Positions 10,844 through 19,489 of a stretch of DNA of 64,000 nt are shown here, piece by piece. The notes beneath the pieces were generated by a model. That model ran no database searches and had not been told where the DNA came from. It saw only the letters and a program-made list of their open reading frames with translations. The position numbers were made by a program, and so were the translations under genes. Position 1 is the first letter of the stretch. Each line of letters begins with the position of its first letter. This stretch comes from Gerris lacustris (Eukaryota > Arthropoda > Insecta > Hemiptera > Gerridae), in assembly GCA_951217055.1 (NCBI GenBank), contig OX578286.1, positions 14,905,050-14,969,049 of the forward strand, given 5' to 3'.

Positions 10844-11249
10844 AATATTTAGGAGTTCCGGGGGGGGGGGGGAGGAGAATTTTATTTTATGTTTATTACG
10901 TAGACGGTTGTTATTATTATAATAATATTGAAAAAAAAAAAAAAAAAAAAAAAAAGTATTTATCAAGGAGGCTGTGGTTTTTCTCCGTATATATAGGTGT
11001 GATGCGTGAGAATTTTTCAGTCGTTGTTTAGATGTTTTACGGTGAGTTTAGGTCTTGGGTTAATATTTATTGTGTAGCAGCTTCTTAGTTTTTTCCGTTT
11101 TTATAGTCATGAGTGTTTGTTTCATGGGTTTTTTGTATTTCGTTTGTTTTTTAGGCCCCTGAAGAAGGTTTTAAGTAAAAACCGAAACGTCGGGATTGTA
11201 ACATAAAGACGATTTTTGTGACCGAAACCTGAGTTTTGTTTGTTTTCTG
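10844..11249 (+). repeat. Penelope-like element, right inverted arm
   Basis: Same sequence as 8818-9213 in the orientation of the RT gene; carries G- and A-homopolymers near 10860 and 10932 and the hammerhead-like motif near its outer end. Confidence 0.9.
11156..11194 (+). ncRNA. minimal hammerhead-like ribozyme, right arm
   Basis: Reads CCC (stem I), CTGAAGA (11159-11165), one extra A, stem II GGTTTT/AAAACC with loop AAGTA, then GAAACGTC (11184-11191), then GGG pairing with the opening CCC. This gives the CUGANGA box, the GAAA box, a 2-bp stem III (AC/GU) with no loop, and a cleavable C. Minimal variants of this kind, thought to act as dimers, are described in the flanking repeats of animal Penelope-like elements. 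The extra A between the CUGANGA box and stem II is a deviation from the textbook core. Activity is inferred, not shown. Confidence 0.65.
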
Positions 11250-11251
11250 TA

Positions 11252-11778
<527 letters not shown>

Positions 11779-11779
11779 T

Positions 11780-12021
11780 CCTACCGCGGGTTTCCACAAG
11801 CCGAGCGAATTTCCATTGGAAATTTGTAGTTCAATGTTGTGCAGTTTAAACCTCTTTGAAACTACTACTATTATGTTTAGATAACCGTTATTATAAAAAC
11901 CCTAATTTAACTAAAATATTTCTTTTAAATTGTAGTAGTTATGAAGGAAGTTTAAACTGCACAACATTGAACTACAAATTTCCAATGGAAATTCGCTCGG
12001 CTTGGGAAACCCGCGGTAGGA
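11780..12021. mobile_element. foldback MITE with ~72-bp arms
   Basis: Left arm starts TCCTACCGCGGGTTTCC, right arm ends GGAAACCCGCGGTAGGA; the arms also share GAGCGAATTTCCATTGGAAA. A related scrap, GCGAATTTCCATTGGAAA, lies at 8616-8633 on the other side of the Penelope-like element, so part of this element may predate that insertion. Confidence 0.8.
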
Positions 12022-12182
12022 TTTCTTTTTTTTTTTTTCTTCTTCTTTTTTGTTTTTTTTACAAATCGGCTTATAGCCTAGAGTTACATTGAATTTTCTT
12101 ATATACATTCAAGTATAATCATGATAAACTGACTTACATCAATGAACTATCAGACATGCAAATTGTTATTTTATTTATTTAT

Positions 12183-12795
12183 TTTTTGCGAACCACCATA
12201 TCTTAAAAATGACTTGTCCGATTGTAATGAAATTAGGATGGTAAGTCACAATTAGCCCATTGTTGGTCCTATATAAGTTGCAATCTTCTGCGACCATTTG
12301 TTTCTCTTCCACATGCACACAAACATACATTTATTTACACCTATATCTTCAAAAGTACTTTTTTTAGGGTTCCGAGGTCGTCCTAGAAACCCTTATGCTT
12401 TTGGTAGTTCGTCCATCCGTCCGTCGCATCTAAAATCACACCCCCGACCTATTGTATCTAGAGATTTGAACTTGGTATACAAGTTACCCCACTTAAAAAT
12501 TACAAAAAAAAAAATGTTGCGATCAGCGAGCAATTGCGAGCTTGTGACCTTACCTATGGTGACCCCACTCATATTAAAGGTATTCAAATGTAGATTACAA
12601 ATATATATCGCGTTTAATAAATGTTTTACCCCGAAATAATTCAAACAAAACCTCAATAAAATATCCTTCCCCCGCCAGCCCATACGGAAGAAAAATTAAA
12701 TAAATTTGACAACAATAGGTTGTAAAAGCATAAACTCATTAAAGTATACGAAATAGAAGCGAGGAAGCTATGTGCCACACTAATTGAACTATTTT
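12183..12795 (+). repeat. family A repeat, right half (interrupted)
   Basis: Continues family A exactly where 8544 leaves off (ACCACCATATCTTAAAAATG) and ends with the family's GTGCCACACTAATTG terminus near 12790. 12363-12500 carries a piece of another repeat (family G-like, GTCCATCCGTCCGTC). Confidence 0.7.
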
Positions 12796-13440
12796 TATAT
12801 TTGATGTTTTTATAAATTACCATCATTTACTAAACGAGAATATCAATATGCCATAGAGTATCCTAAATCCTTCCCCTCTTATGTCTCATAACCCCTCCCT
12901 ATTGGTCTAATCTAATTTGCTAATTAGTATCCCTAATAAATTACTAATTATTATTAATTTATACTAATTGGTATTGATTCAAACAACTGGAAAAGCATTT
13001 TTAAATGTGAACTATCAGCAAAAGAAGAGGTTTTTTTCTGTATTCCTTTCCCAGTGTATTATTCATTCCCTAGTTAGTTGTAGCATTGCGTCATTTTTGG
13101 GAGGACCATCGTTAAAAAGGAAACCATGTGTTCTGTAACAAAATGTGCTTTGCACGTATTTATTAAACCTTTTTTTTTGTTTCCTATAATTATTGAGTAT
13201 ATTATATTAATAATGGTTCAATAAAATCTCGCAGTTTCAAAATAAAGTGCAATAGTATTGATTGAGAAAGGGTTAATTAAAAAATAATGTAATTATGTTA
13301 ATATTGAATTGTATGATTTGAATTATATTTCGTTTGAGATTGGCTAAGCTCTCTAATTTCGAATTTAATTCAATGTCAATATTAAATCGACTAGTTTTTA
13401 GATTAAATTTAGTTTGATATCGGCTAAGCTCTCGAATTTC
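12796..13440. other. AT-rich DNA with a short direct repeat
   Basis: GGCTAAGCTCTC(T/G)AATTTCGAAT occurs at about 13342 and 13424, an ~82-bp spaced duplication. Nothing else recognised. Confidence 0.5.
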
Positions 13441-13446
13441 GAATCT

Positions 13447-13481
<35 letters not shown>

Positions 13482-14076
13482 CGAGAGATTGTGTACAAGG
13501 AAGTCACTCACTCCAGACAAAGTCTTATCTGTCTAATAATGAAGACGTTGATCAACATGGAGAGGCATGATAAGGAAGAGAGAAAATAAGTCTGTAAACT
13601 AATCAGTAAAGTGAGATAAGACAGTGAGAAAAGAGCAAAGAACCACTCAACTTAACTGAGTGATAAAGCAACAGAATGAGAGAGTGTAGAGAAGTAGCAT
13701 GCAACAGAATGTATTAAGTAAACAAGGATGAAAAAAAAACCTGAACAAGGTGGGTGGGAAAACTAATCTAACTTAAAGAATGAGAGAGTAAATGAAATTA
13801 GAAGTGAGATAGTGACAAGTAAGTGATTTAAAGGGAGATATTTTAATTGGGATGGTAACATTAGGGGGGTTTTTGGACTGCGAGATAAGCTGAGGTAAAT
13901 CGATAAACCAGTGAGGAAAAAAACAAAGAGAATAGAAGTTCAAATTGAAGTACAAGACAAAAACAATGTGAGAGACAGTAAATAAATTAGAGTAACACGC
14001 AAAACATATTGTGAGTAACACTCACAATATGTTTAGTGCAAAGATTAAGGATTCAGAAATTAATGTCCAAGTAAAC

Positions 14077-14081
14077 AGTCA
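14077..14081 (+). repeat. target-site duplication of LTR element (left)
   Basis: AGTCA, repeated at 16127-16131 directly after the right LTR. Five bases is the usual Ty3/gypsy size. Confidence 0.9.
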
Positions 14082-14219
14082 TGTGATATACTTGTAATAT
14101 TTATGTTATTTATAATATTATATTTGACAAGATGACATGACAATGTTCACTTGATAAATATTAAATAAAGTTATCTAATAAAACCTAATAGTGTTCGTTA
14201 GTGTAACTTGAACATAACA
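14082..14219 (+). repeat. 5' LTR, 138 bp
   Basis: Begins TGTGATATAC and ends GAACATAACA (TG...CA). It differs from the 3' LTR at one base (14197 G, 16104 T). AATAAAGTT inside could serve as a polyadenylation signal. Confidence 0.95.
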
Positions 14220-14233
14220 TGGCGCAGTTCGGT
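14220..14233 (+). promoter_or_regulatory. tRNA primer-binding site
   Basis: TGGCGCAGTTCGG directly follows the 5' LTR. TGGCGCAGTCGG-type sites occur in insect gypsy-group elements such as 297 and 17.6 and are assigned to a tRNA-Ser primer; that assignment is from family knowledge. Confidence 0.75.
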
Positions 14234-14312
14234 AATTGAGAAAATACAATACCATATCAAAGGTAAGAAACAAAAGTGATATATAAATTAAATAATTTAT
14301 TAATTAGAATAA

Positions 14313-14987
14313 ATGACGAAGACAAGAGGGCAAAGAAAGAATGAGAAGGAGGAACCAGATTCCCTAGAAAAACTAGAGGCCCGATTTGCCGCAGAAATAA
14401 GAGAGCTAAAAAGCACCATCGCCCTGCTGATAAGCACAAAATGTTGTAGTGCTGGTACCTGTAAAACAAGTGGTGACACGGAACAGGGTCTCAAGCTAAG
14501 TAGTGGCATTCCGGCTCCTGACAAGTTGATGGAAGAGTCGTCTTTTGGACAGTACACAGATTGGCGGCATAAAGTAGAAAATTATTTTACGTTGCAAGGT
14601 TTAAAAATAAAAGATAGAGGACAAGTGACCATTTTACTTGCGTCCTTTATGGAGCAAGCCATGTCGGACGTACTAAAAATAGTCCTTAAAATTGACAGCC
14701 TTGCAGAGCATAGAGCATGTGACATTTTAGACAAAATTGAAGGGTACTTCAAACAGAAAGAGAACGTAAGGGTGCGACGATCACTGTTCTTACAGAGGAA
14801 GCAAGAAGAAGGCGAGTCATTTTTTAATTTTTACCGGGAGAAGGTAAAGTTGTTCAAGCTCAGTGATCCTTGTACTCACTGCAATGAAAAATACATTATG
14901 GACCATCTGATCGAGACTCTTTACGATCCAGAAATTAGAAAAAAATGTAGAGCAGTGTCAGCTTCTGCGTCTTTAAATGCTGTGTGA
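14313..14987 (+). CDS. gag (capsid region) of the deleted Ty3/gypsy element
   Basis: 224 codons from ATG at 14313. It has a basic, coiled-coil-prone N-terminus (residues 1-40, alternating K/E), then a capsid-like region with TDWRHKVENYFTLQGL and a downstream helix-rich RRSLFLQRKQEEGESFFNFY segment resembling the retrotransposon gag domain (pfam Retrotrans_gag type). Gag builds the particle that packages element RNA. The frame ends in TGA at 14985, while the zinc-knuckle part continues in the +1 frame from before that point (see next CDS), so gag proper is split. No matching host gene is suggested by the context. Confidence 0.8.
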   Translation: MTKTRGQRKNEKEEPDSLEKLEARFAAEIRELKSTIALLISTKCCSAGTCKTSGDTEQGLKLSSGIPAPDKLMEESSFGQYTDWRHKVENYFTLQGLKIKDRGQVTILLASFMEQAMSDVLKIVLKIDSLAEHRACDILDKIEGYFKQKENVRVRRSLFLQRKQEEGESFFNFYREKVKLFKLSDPCTHCNEKYIMDHLIETLYDPEIRKKCRAVSASASLNAV

Positions 14988-15918
14988 AAGGGAGGAAGCG
15001 GCATCTAAAGAAGAAGCACTACAGTCCAGAAAACGTGTTAGTGTTAATGCTGTAGGTCAGAAAATAGAGGAGGCCGGGGCTCAAAGCAAAAGGAGGTGTA
15101 GTCGGTGCAGCAACAATTGGCATAAAGCCTTAAAAGAATGTCCCGCGATAAATTCTACATGTAATAAGTGTAATACTCAGGGACACTACACTCGGTGCTG
15201 CAGGTCGCAGCGAGTCCAGGCTCTTAATGACGAAGCTAGTGAAGATGATGAAAAATTTAGTTGTTTGATAGTTAATGCTATTGAAAGTGTTAAAAAAACG
15301 AAGAGCTCACGCAACATCGAGGTACAGGTCAAACTAGGTGAAAATAAATGCTACTTGAAATACCAAGCAACACCGGATACCGGTGCAGAAGTTTCGGTGG
15401 CAGGAGAAGATTTTCTAAAGACCTGCAAATACCCGATGAAAGATATAAAGCAGGGTTCTGTGAAATTAGAGACAGCTAATTCATCAAGGCTGCAGGTGCT
15501 GGGTTTTGTCGAGTGCAGAATAAAATACGAACAAAACAAGGCCCAAACACAAATTTATATATGTAAAGGAGTTAAGGAGCTGTTGTTGGATAGATCAACA
15601 ATGATGAGTTTAAGGATGATTCATCGAAGTTTCCCTAAACCAATAAATAGATTTCAAAGAAAGTGGCGAGAAGAAGCGAAAATATACGACCAGAAGAAAG
15701 CGGAACAGGAAAAGATAAAAAGATGTATTGATTGGAACACCAAAAGACTAAACGAATTAAAAGTAGCCATAAAGGTATGGATTCGAGATTTCTTTACAAA
15801 GCGGTGGAACAGAATAGGAGAAATAATAGAGGTAGGAGAAAATGGGATGTATACAATTAAGTTGCCCAGTGGTCGAGTGTATGAGAAAAACAGAAGATTT
15901 ATACGGCCAGCGGGATAA
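14977..15918 (+). CDS. zinc knuckles + aspartic protease fused to integrase C-terminal tail
   Basis: 313 codons, overlapping gag by 11 bases in the +1 frame. Residues ~40-75 hold two Cys/His knuckles (CSRCSNNWHKALKEC; CNKCNTQGHYTRCC), the end of gag. Residues ~125-165 hold a retropepsin active site (TPDTGAEVSVAG). Around residue 205 (GVKELLLDRSTMMSLRMIHR) the protease ends, and the sequence passes directly into an integrase C-terminal module (VWIRDFFTKRW, IIEV, YTIKLPSGRVY, NRRFIRP). RT, RNase H and the DDE core are gone. The overlap could be a programmed +1 frameshift at GTG-TGA or a simple indel. Confidence 0.8.
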   Translation: MLCEREEAASKEEALQSRKRVSVNAVGQKIEEAGAQSKRRCSRCSNNWHKALKECPAINSTCNKCNTQGHYTRCCRSQRVQALNDEASEDDEKFSCLIVNAIESVKKTKSSRNIEVQVKLGENKCYLKYQATPDTGAEVSVAGEDFLKTCKYPMKDIKQGSVKLETANSSRLQVLGFVECRIKYEQNKAQTQIYICKGVKELLLDRSTMMSLRMIHRSFPKPINRFQRKWREEAKIYDQKKAEQEKIKRCIDWNTKRLNELKVAIKVWIRDFFTKRWNRIGEIIEVGENGMYTIKLPSGRVYEKNRRFIRPAG

Positions 15919-15978
15919 ATAATAATAATAAATAAAATAATAACAATAATAAAAAAAAAAAAAAAAAAAAATGAGATG

Positions 15979-15988
15979 AAAAGGGAGA
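15979..15988 (+). promoter_or_regulatory. polypurine tract
   Basis: AAAAGGGAGA immediately before the 3' LTR, the plus-strand DNA primer site. A poly-A run lies just upstream (15950-15970). Confidence 0.8.
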
Positions 15989-16126
15989 TGTGATATACTT
16001 GTAATATTTATGTTATTTATAATATTATATTTGACAAGATGACATGACAATGTTCACTTGATAAATATTAAATAAAGTTATCTAATAAAACCTAATAGTG
16101 TTCTTTAGTGTAACTTGAACATAACA
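15989..16126 (+). repeat. 3' LTR, 138 bp
   Basis: 137 of 138 bases identical to the 5' LTR; followed by AGTCA (16127-16131). Confidence 0.95.
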
Positions 16127-16409
16127 AGTCAGAGAGAAATAAGAAGAAGAAGAGTCGAGATTTTGTTTAGAAGAAGGTGAAAGAAATTACAATAATGCAG
16201 TGATAATGTGCAGGATGGATGTAATGTAAGAAAAAACAGGAAGTAAAGATATTATATGAAGGTAAAGGAAGAGGTAAATTAAGATAATAGATCAAAGTGA
16301 GTATGAGGAATTAAATAACAACAAGAATAAGACATAATATCAAGAATCATTTTTGGACGAGTGTAATGGAAGATGAAAATTAAGATAATAGATTAAGGTA
16401 TGAGGATTA

Positions 16410-16996
16410 ATGTAAAGGAAGGTGGAAATTAGGATAATAGATGAAGTTGAGTATGAAGAAATAATTGATAAAGAATCATTTTTGGACGAGTGACATAGAA
16501 GAAGAAATTTAGATAATAGATGAAGGTTAAAGTGAGTAACAGAGAATCATTTTTGGACGAGTGAAATAGAAGATGAAATTAAGATAATAGATGAAGGTTA
16601 AAGTGAGTAACAGAGAATCATTTTTGGACGAGTGAAATAGAAAATGAAATTAAGATAATAGATGAAGGTTAAAGTGAGTAACAGAGAATCATTTTTGGAC
16701 GAGTGAAATAGAAGATGAAATTAAGATAATAGATGAAGGTTAAAGTGAGTAACAGAGAATCATTTTTGGACGAGTGAAATAGAAGATGAAATTAAGATAA
16801 TAGATGAAGGTTAAAGTGAGTAACAGTGAATCATTTTTGGACGAGTGAAATAGAAGACGAAATTTAGATAATAGATGAAGGTTAAAGTGAGTAACAGTGA
16901 ATCATTTTTGGACGAGTGAAATAGAAGACGAAATTAAGGAAATAGATGAAGGTTAAAGTGAGTAACAGAGAATCATTTTTGGACGAGTGAAATAGT
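16410..16996 (+). repeat. 71-bp tandem repeat, ~8 copies
   Basis: The block AATCATTTTTGGACGAGTGA recurs at 71-bp spacing (about 16548, 16619, 16690, 16761, 16832, 16903, 16974), with less regular copies near 16345 and 16475. Copies differ by few bases. Purine-rich like its surroundings. Confidence 0.9.
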
Positions 16997-18120
16997 TAAT
17001 TAATGAGTGAAATAGTTATTACTAAGCTGTATTGATAGGAAGAAGAATTTAAAGAAAGAGGAAAGTTTAAGATAATAGATGAAGGACGAAAGTTAGAGAT
17101 GAATAACAGAGAAGCTTGGAGAATGAATATTAATGGGGAAAGGAGTCAGGATATTAGGTGAAGGTAGAAGATAATACTGAGGAAAAAATAAAATTAATGA
17201 GGAATTGCTATTTTAGCATATATGATATGACTGAGAAAAGAATAAATTTTAAAAAAGTATGATCGGTATTTCAATGAATATGAGACAAATTTTGGCTATA
17301 AATTGGATGAAAGAATTTAAACATTTTTAAGCGATAGTTAGTAAAACAGAAACTAATGATAAAATTAGACTCCAAATTTTATATGGAGGTGAAAGAATTT
17401 GATATGAATAAGTAAGAGAAATTATAATGAATATATGAGAGAAATTGAAATAAATAAGTGAGACAAATAATTTTAGGATGAATTAAAAATGTTGGATGAA
17501 AGTAAGTGAACTGAAATAAATGAGAGATGGATGTTTTAGGAAAATCAATAAAGAAGAGAAAAGTTTTAATTTGAACGGAAAAAATACCTCTCATTATTGC
17601 AATGAATAAGACAGACAAATTTTAGAATATAAATATAATAGATTTCTAAATGGAAGTTCGAATGATACCGAAATGTATAAGGGAATGTAAGATTAATAAT
17701 GATAAGGAGAGAATTATAAATTTTAGGAAAACATGAGAGGTATTGCAATGTATAAGAAACATAATTTTAGGGGATACATTTAAAGGATGAAATTAAGAGA
17801 AAAAATAATTCAATATAAGGTGAAAGAGAGAAAATACTGAAATTAATGAATGACTTCTGTTTTAGGATAAATAATAAGAAAGAAAGAAGACAAAATTATT
17901 GGTGGTGATGATAGGTATTACAAATGAATGAGAGCGACAAATTTTAGAATATAATACATTTCATTAGGAAAGGAGAGTTCAAAATTTTAGGTGGAAGTAA
18001 GTGACCAAGAAATGAATAAGGAAACGTATTTTTTTAGGATAAATAATTTTAACGAAGAAAAAAAGTCATAAGTTCAGGAAAATATGGAGGTATTGCATCA
18101 ACTAAGAAAGACAAATTTAA

Positions 18121-18234
18121 AAGAAATAATTACAAGATAAAAATAACTTTTTATATACTACGTTTTTAAATTTTCTGTTGAATCATATGTAATATTGATA
18201 ATAAAATCGTCATTGTTATAATATAATGTTAGTG

Positions 18235-18265
<31 letters not shown>

Positions 18266-18865
18266 ATAGTTCCGAATTTATTTACTTCACATAATAATGA
18301 CAACCATCTAGAGAGCTGATGTTAAACCTATAAAAGGACAAATATTTGTACAACGGATCTCACCAACACCGAATCTAAACCGTGCCATTGATATGCCCCT
18401 GTGTAAGGACAGTAAGAGAAGAAAAATGTGTACAAGTACACATTTTACAAAGAAGTAAAAGAAATTAAACCTTTACCTAGGACACAAGTGTAAACAAACC
18501 TGGGTGTAACACGTCAATTAATTTATTTCTTTGTTAACTTTTCGCTGTCATTCAATGTTTACTTCTTAATAAAAAATCACAAATTTGAAACCCGTCAAAA
18601 TGAAGATTGTAAATACTATGGGATATGTCAAAACAAATAAAATAACGTGCGGATTTTTTCCGAACTAACTTTCCATACAGTAAAATTTGCTGAAAACTAA
18701 TTAAATTCTACTGAAAGATGGCTAAAAGCATTAAAATAATGCATTGTCATCGTGTTCTGAGCTATTCTAAAAGTTTCAAATGTTTAGCTACTCGGGAAGT
18801 TAGTTAAAAATAGATTGCAAGATTTTTACTGGACAAACAAACAAACAAACAAGAAAGCAAGCTTA
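18121..18865 (+). repeat. family E repeat, copy 1
   Basis: Same order of blocks as 37555-38150: ACTTTTTATATACTACGTTT, a poly-A run after TAATGTTAGTG, GACAACCATCTAGAGAGCTG, ACAACGGATCTC, AACTAACTTTCCATACAG, GCATTGTCATCGTGTTCTGA, GGACAAACAAACAAAC. Copy 1 carries about 130 bp more (18395-18530). Non-coding; type unknown. Confidence 0.8.
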
Positions 18866-19285
18866 TAAAAACGTAGTAAAATTGGTCCGAGACAACTCAG
18901 ACAAAATTGATTTTCAACAAAAATAACATTTATTTTCATCAAAATATCGGAAACTAGATTAGTCCAGGGAAACGGCTTATTTCATTAGATTCGTACATGG
19001 ACTACAGTTTAGATTTTTTTTAAATCAAAACTGTCTGAACTGTTTTCGAGAAATAATTGTTTTTTAAAGAGTTTTTATGATTTTTCTGAACATATCCACC
19101 AAATTTGATCGAAGTCGACCCAGTAGTTTAGGTTCCACGCGTTTGCAAAGATGACAGACAGACATTTTTAAAAACCACTTTTTTGACTCAGGGGACCTCA
19201 AAACGAGTAAATCTATCAAAATATTGAAATCGAATTTTCGCGCCATCACAATACTTTCTCTTTATACAAGAAAGTAAAAACATAA
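18866..19285 (+). repeat. family C repeat with terminal hairpin
   Basis: Starts with GGTCCGAGACAACTCAGACA and ends with TTTTCGCGCCATCACAATAC followed by an imperfect TACTTTCTC / AAGAAAGTA hairpin. Shorter copies end at 4240 and near 38500, and the 55590-55620 copy is cut within the hairpin by a family B element. The terminal hairpin could suggest a Helitron-like 3' end, but I see no CTRR terminus that settles it. Confidence 0.55.
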
Positions 19286-19344
19286 TGTTTTTTTAACATG
19301 TAACACACTATATGGGATACAAAAGTCAACTTAATATAGTCGGT

Positions 19345-19489
19345 TAATATGTACAAAAGTAACTTGTTGAGTCATTTATTTCTAAACACAATCTGATTCA
19401 TGTATAAAATGTAACCGTTAAGAAGGTTTCAATCAGGTAAGTAATAACAATAAGAAATGTCCCTAAATAATATAAATAAATATGTATCA
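19345..19489 (-). repeat. 3' LTR of minus-strand gypsy element, 145 bp
   Basis: Read on the minus strand it starts TGATACATA and ends GTACATATTA. Identical to 23249-23393. TCGGT at 19340-19344 and 23394-23398 is the target-site duplication. Confidence 0.95.

Larger units (their letters stand above)
8818..11249 (+). mobile_element. Penelope-like retroelement with inverted terminal arms
   Basis: Plus-strand element of 2.4 kb: a 396-bp arm, a 1.6-kb core with one RT/GIY-YIG reading frame, and a 406-bp arm in opposite orientation. Penelope-like elements are known for variable terminal repeats, including inverted copies, and for minimal hammerhead ribozymes in those repeats; both are visible here. 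(TA)n lies directly outside both arms. The core is 5'-truncated inside the RT gene. The close similarity of the two arms argues that the structure is recent. Confidence 0.85.
14082..16126 (+). mobile_element. internally deleted Ty3/gypsy LTR retrotransposon
   Basis: Complete 2045-bp unit: TSD, LTR, primer-binding site, gag, zinc knuckle plus protease fused to an integrase tail, polypurine tract, LTR, TSD. RT, RNase H and the integrase catalytic core are absent, yet the joint is in frame. One LTR mismatch in 138 means a young insertion, so the deleted form itself probably moved, using enzymes of a full-length relative. It interrupts the purine-rich tract. Confidence 0.9.
13449..18130 (+). repeat. 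purine-rich, strand-asymmetric tract
   Basis: Apart from the inserted LTR element, the plus strand from about 13480 to 14076 and from 16132 to 18130 is dominated by A and G (GAAAG, GATGAAGG, GAGATAAG phrases). It is bounded by poly-A at ~13450-13480 and ~18235-18265. It looks like decayed simple-sequence or satellite DNA. Long hydrophobic minus-strand frames over it reflect composition, not genes. Confidence 0.7.

Noticed and set aside
15351..15539. 62-codon minus-strand frame
   Set aside because: Shadow of the gypsy protease frame on the plus strand.
17379..17748. Hydrophobic minus-strand frames suggesting small membrane proteins
   Set aside because: Phe/Ile/Tyr richness follows from the purine-rich plus strand; no start context or family resemblance.
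18197..18265. Poly-A at 18238 as a retroposon tail marking an insertion end
   Set aside because: The second family E copy continues across the same point, so the A-run is internal to the repeat.
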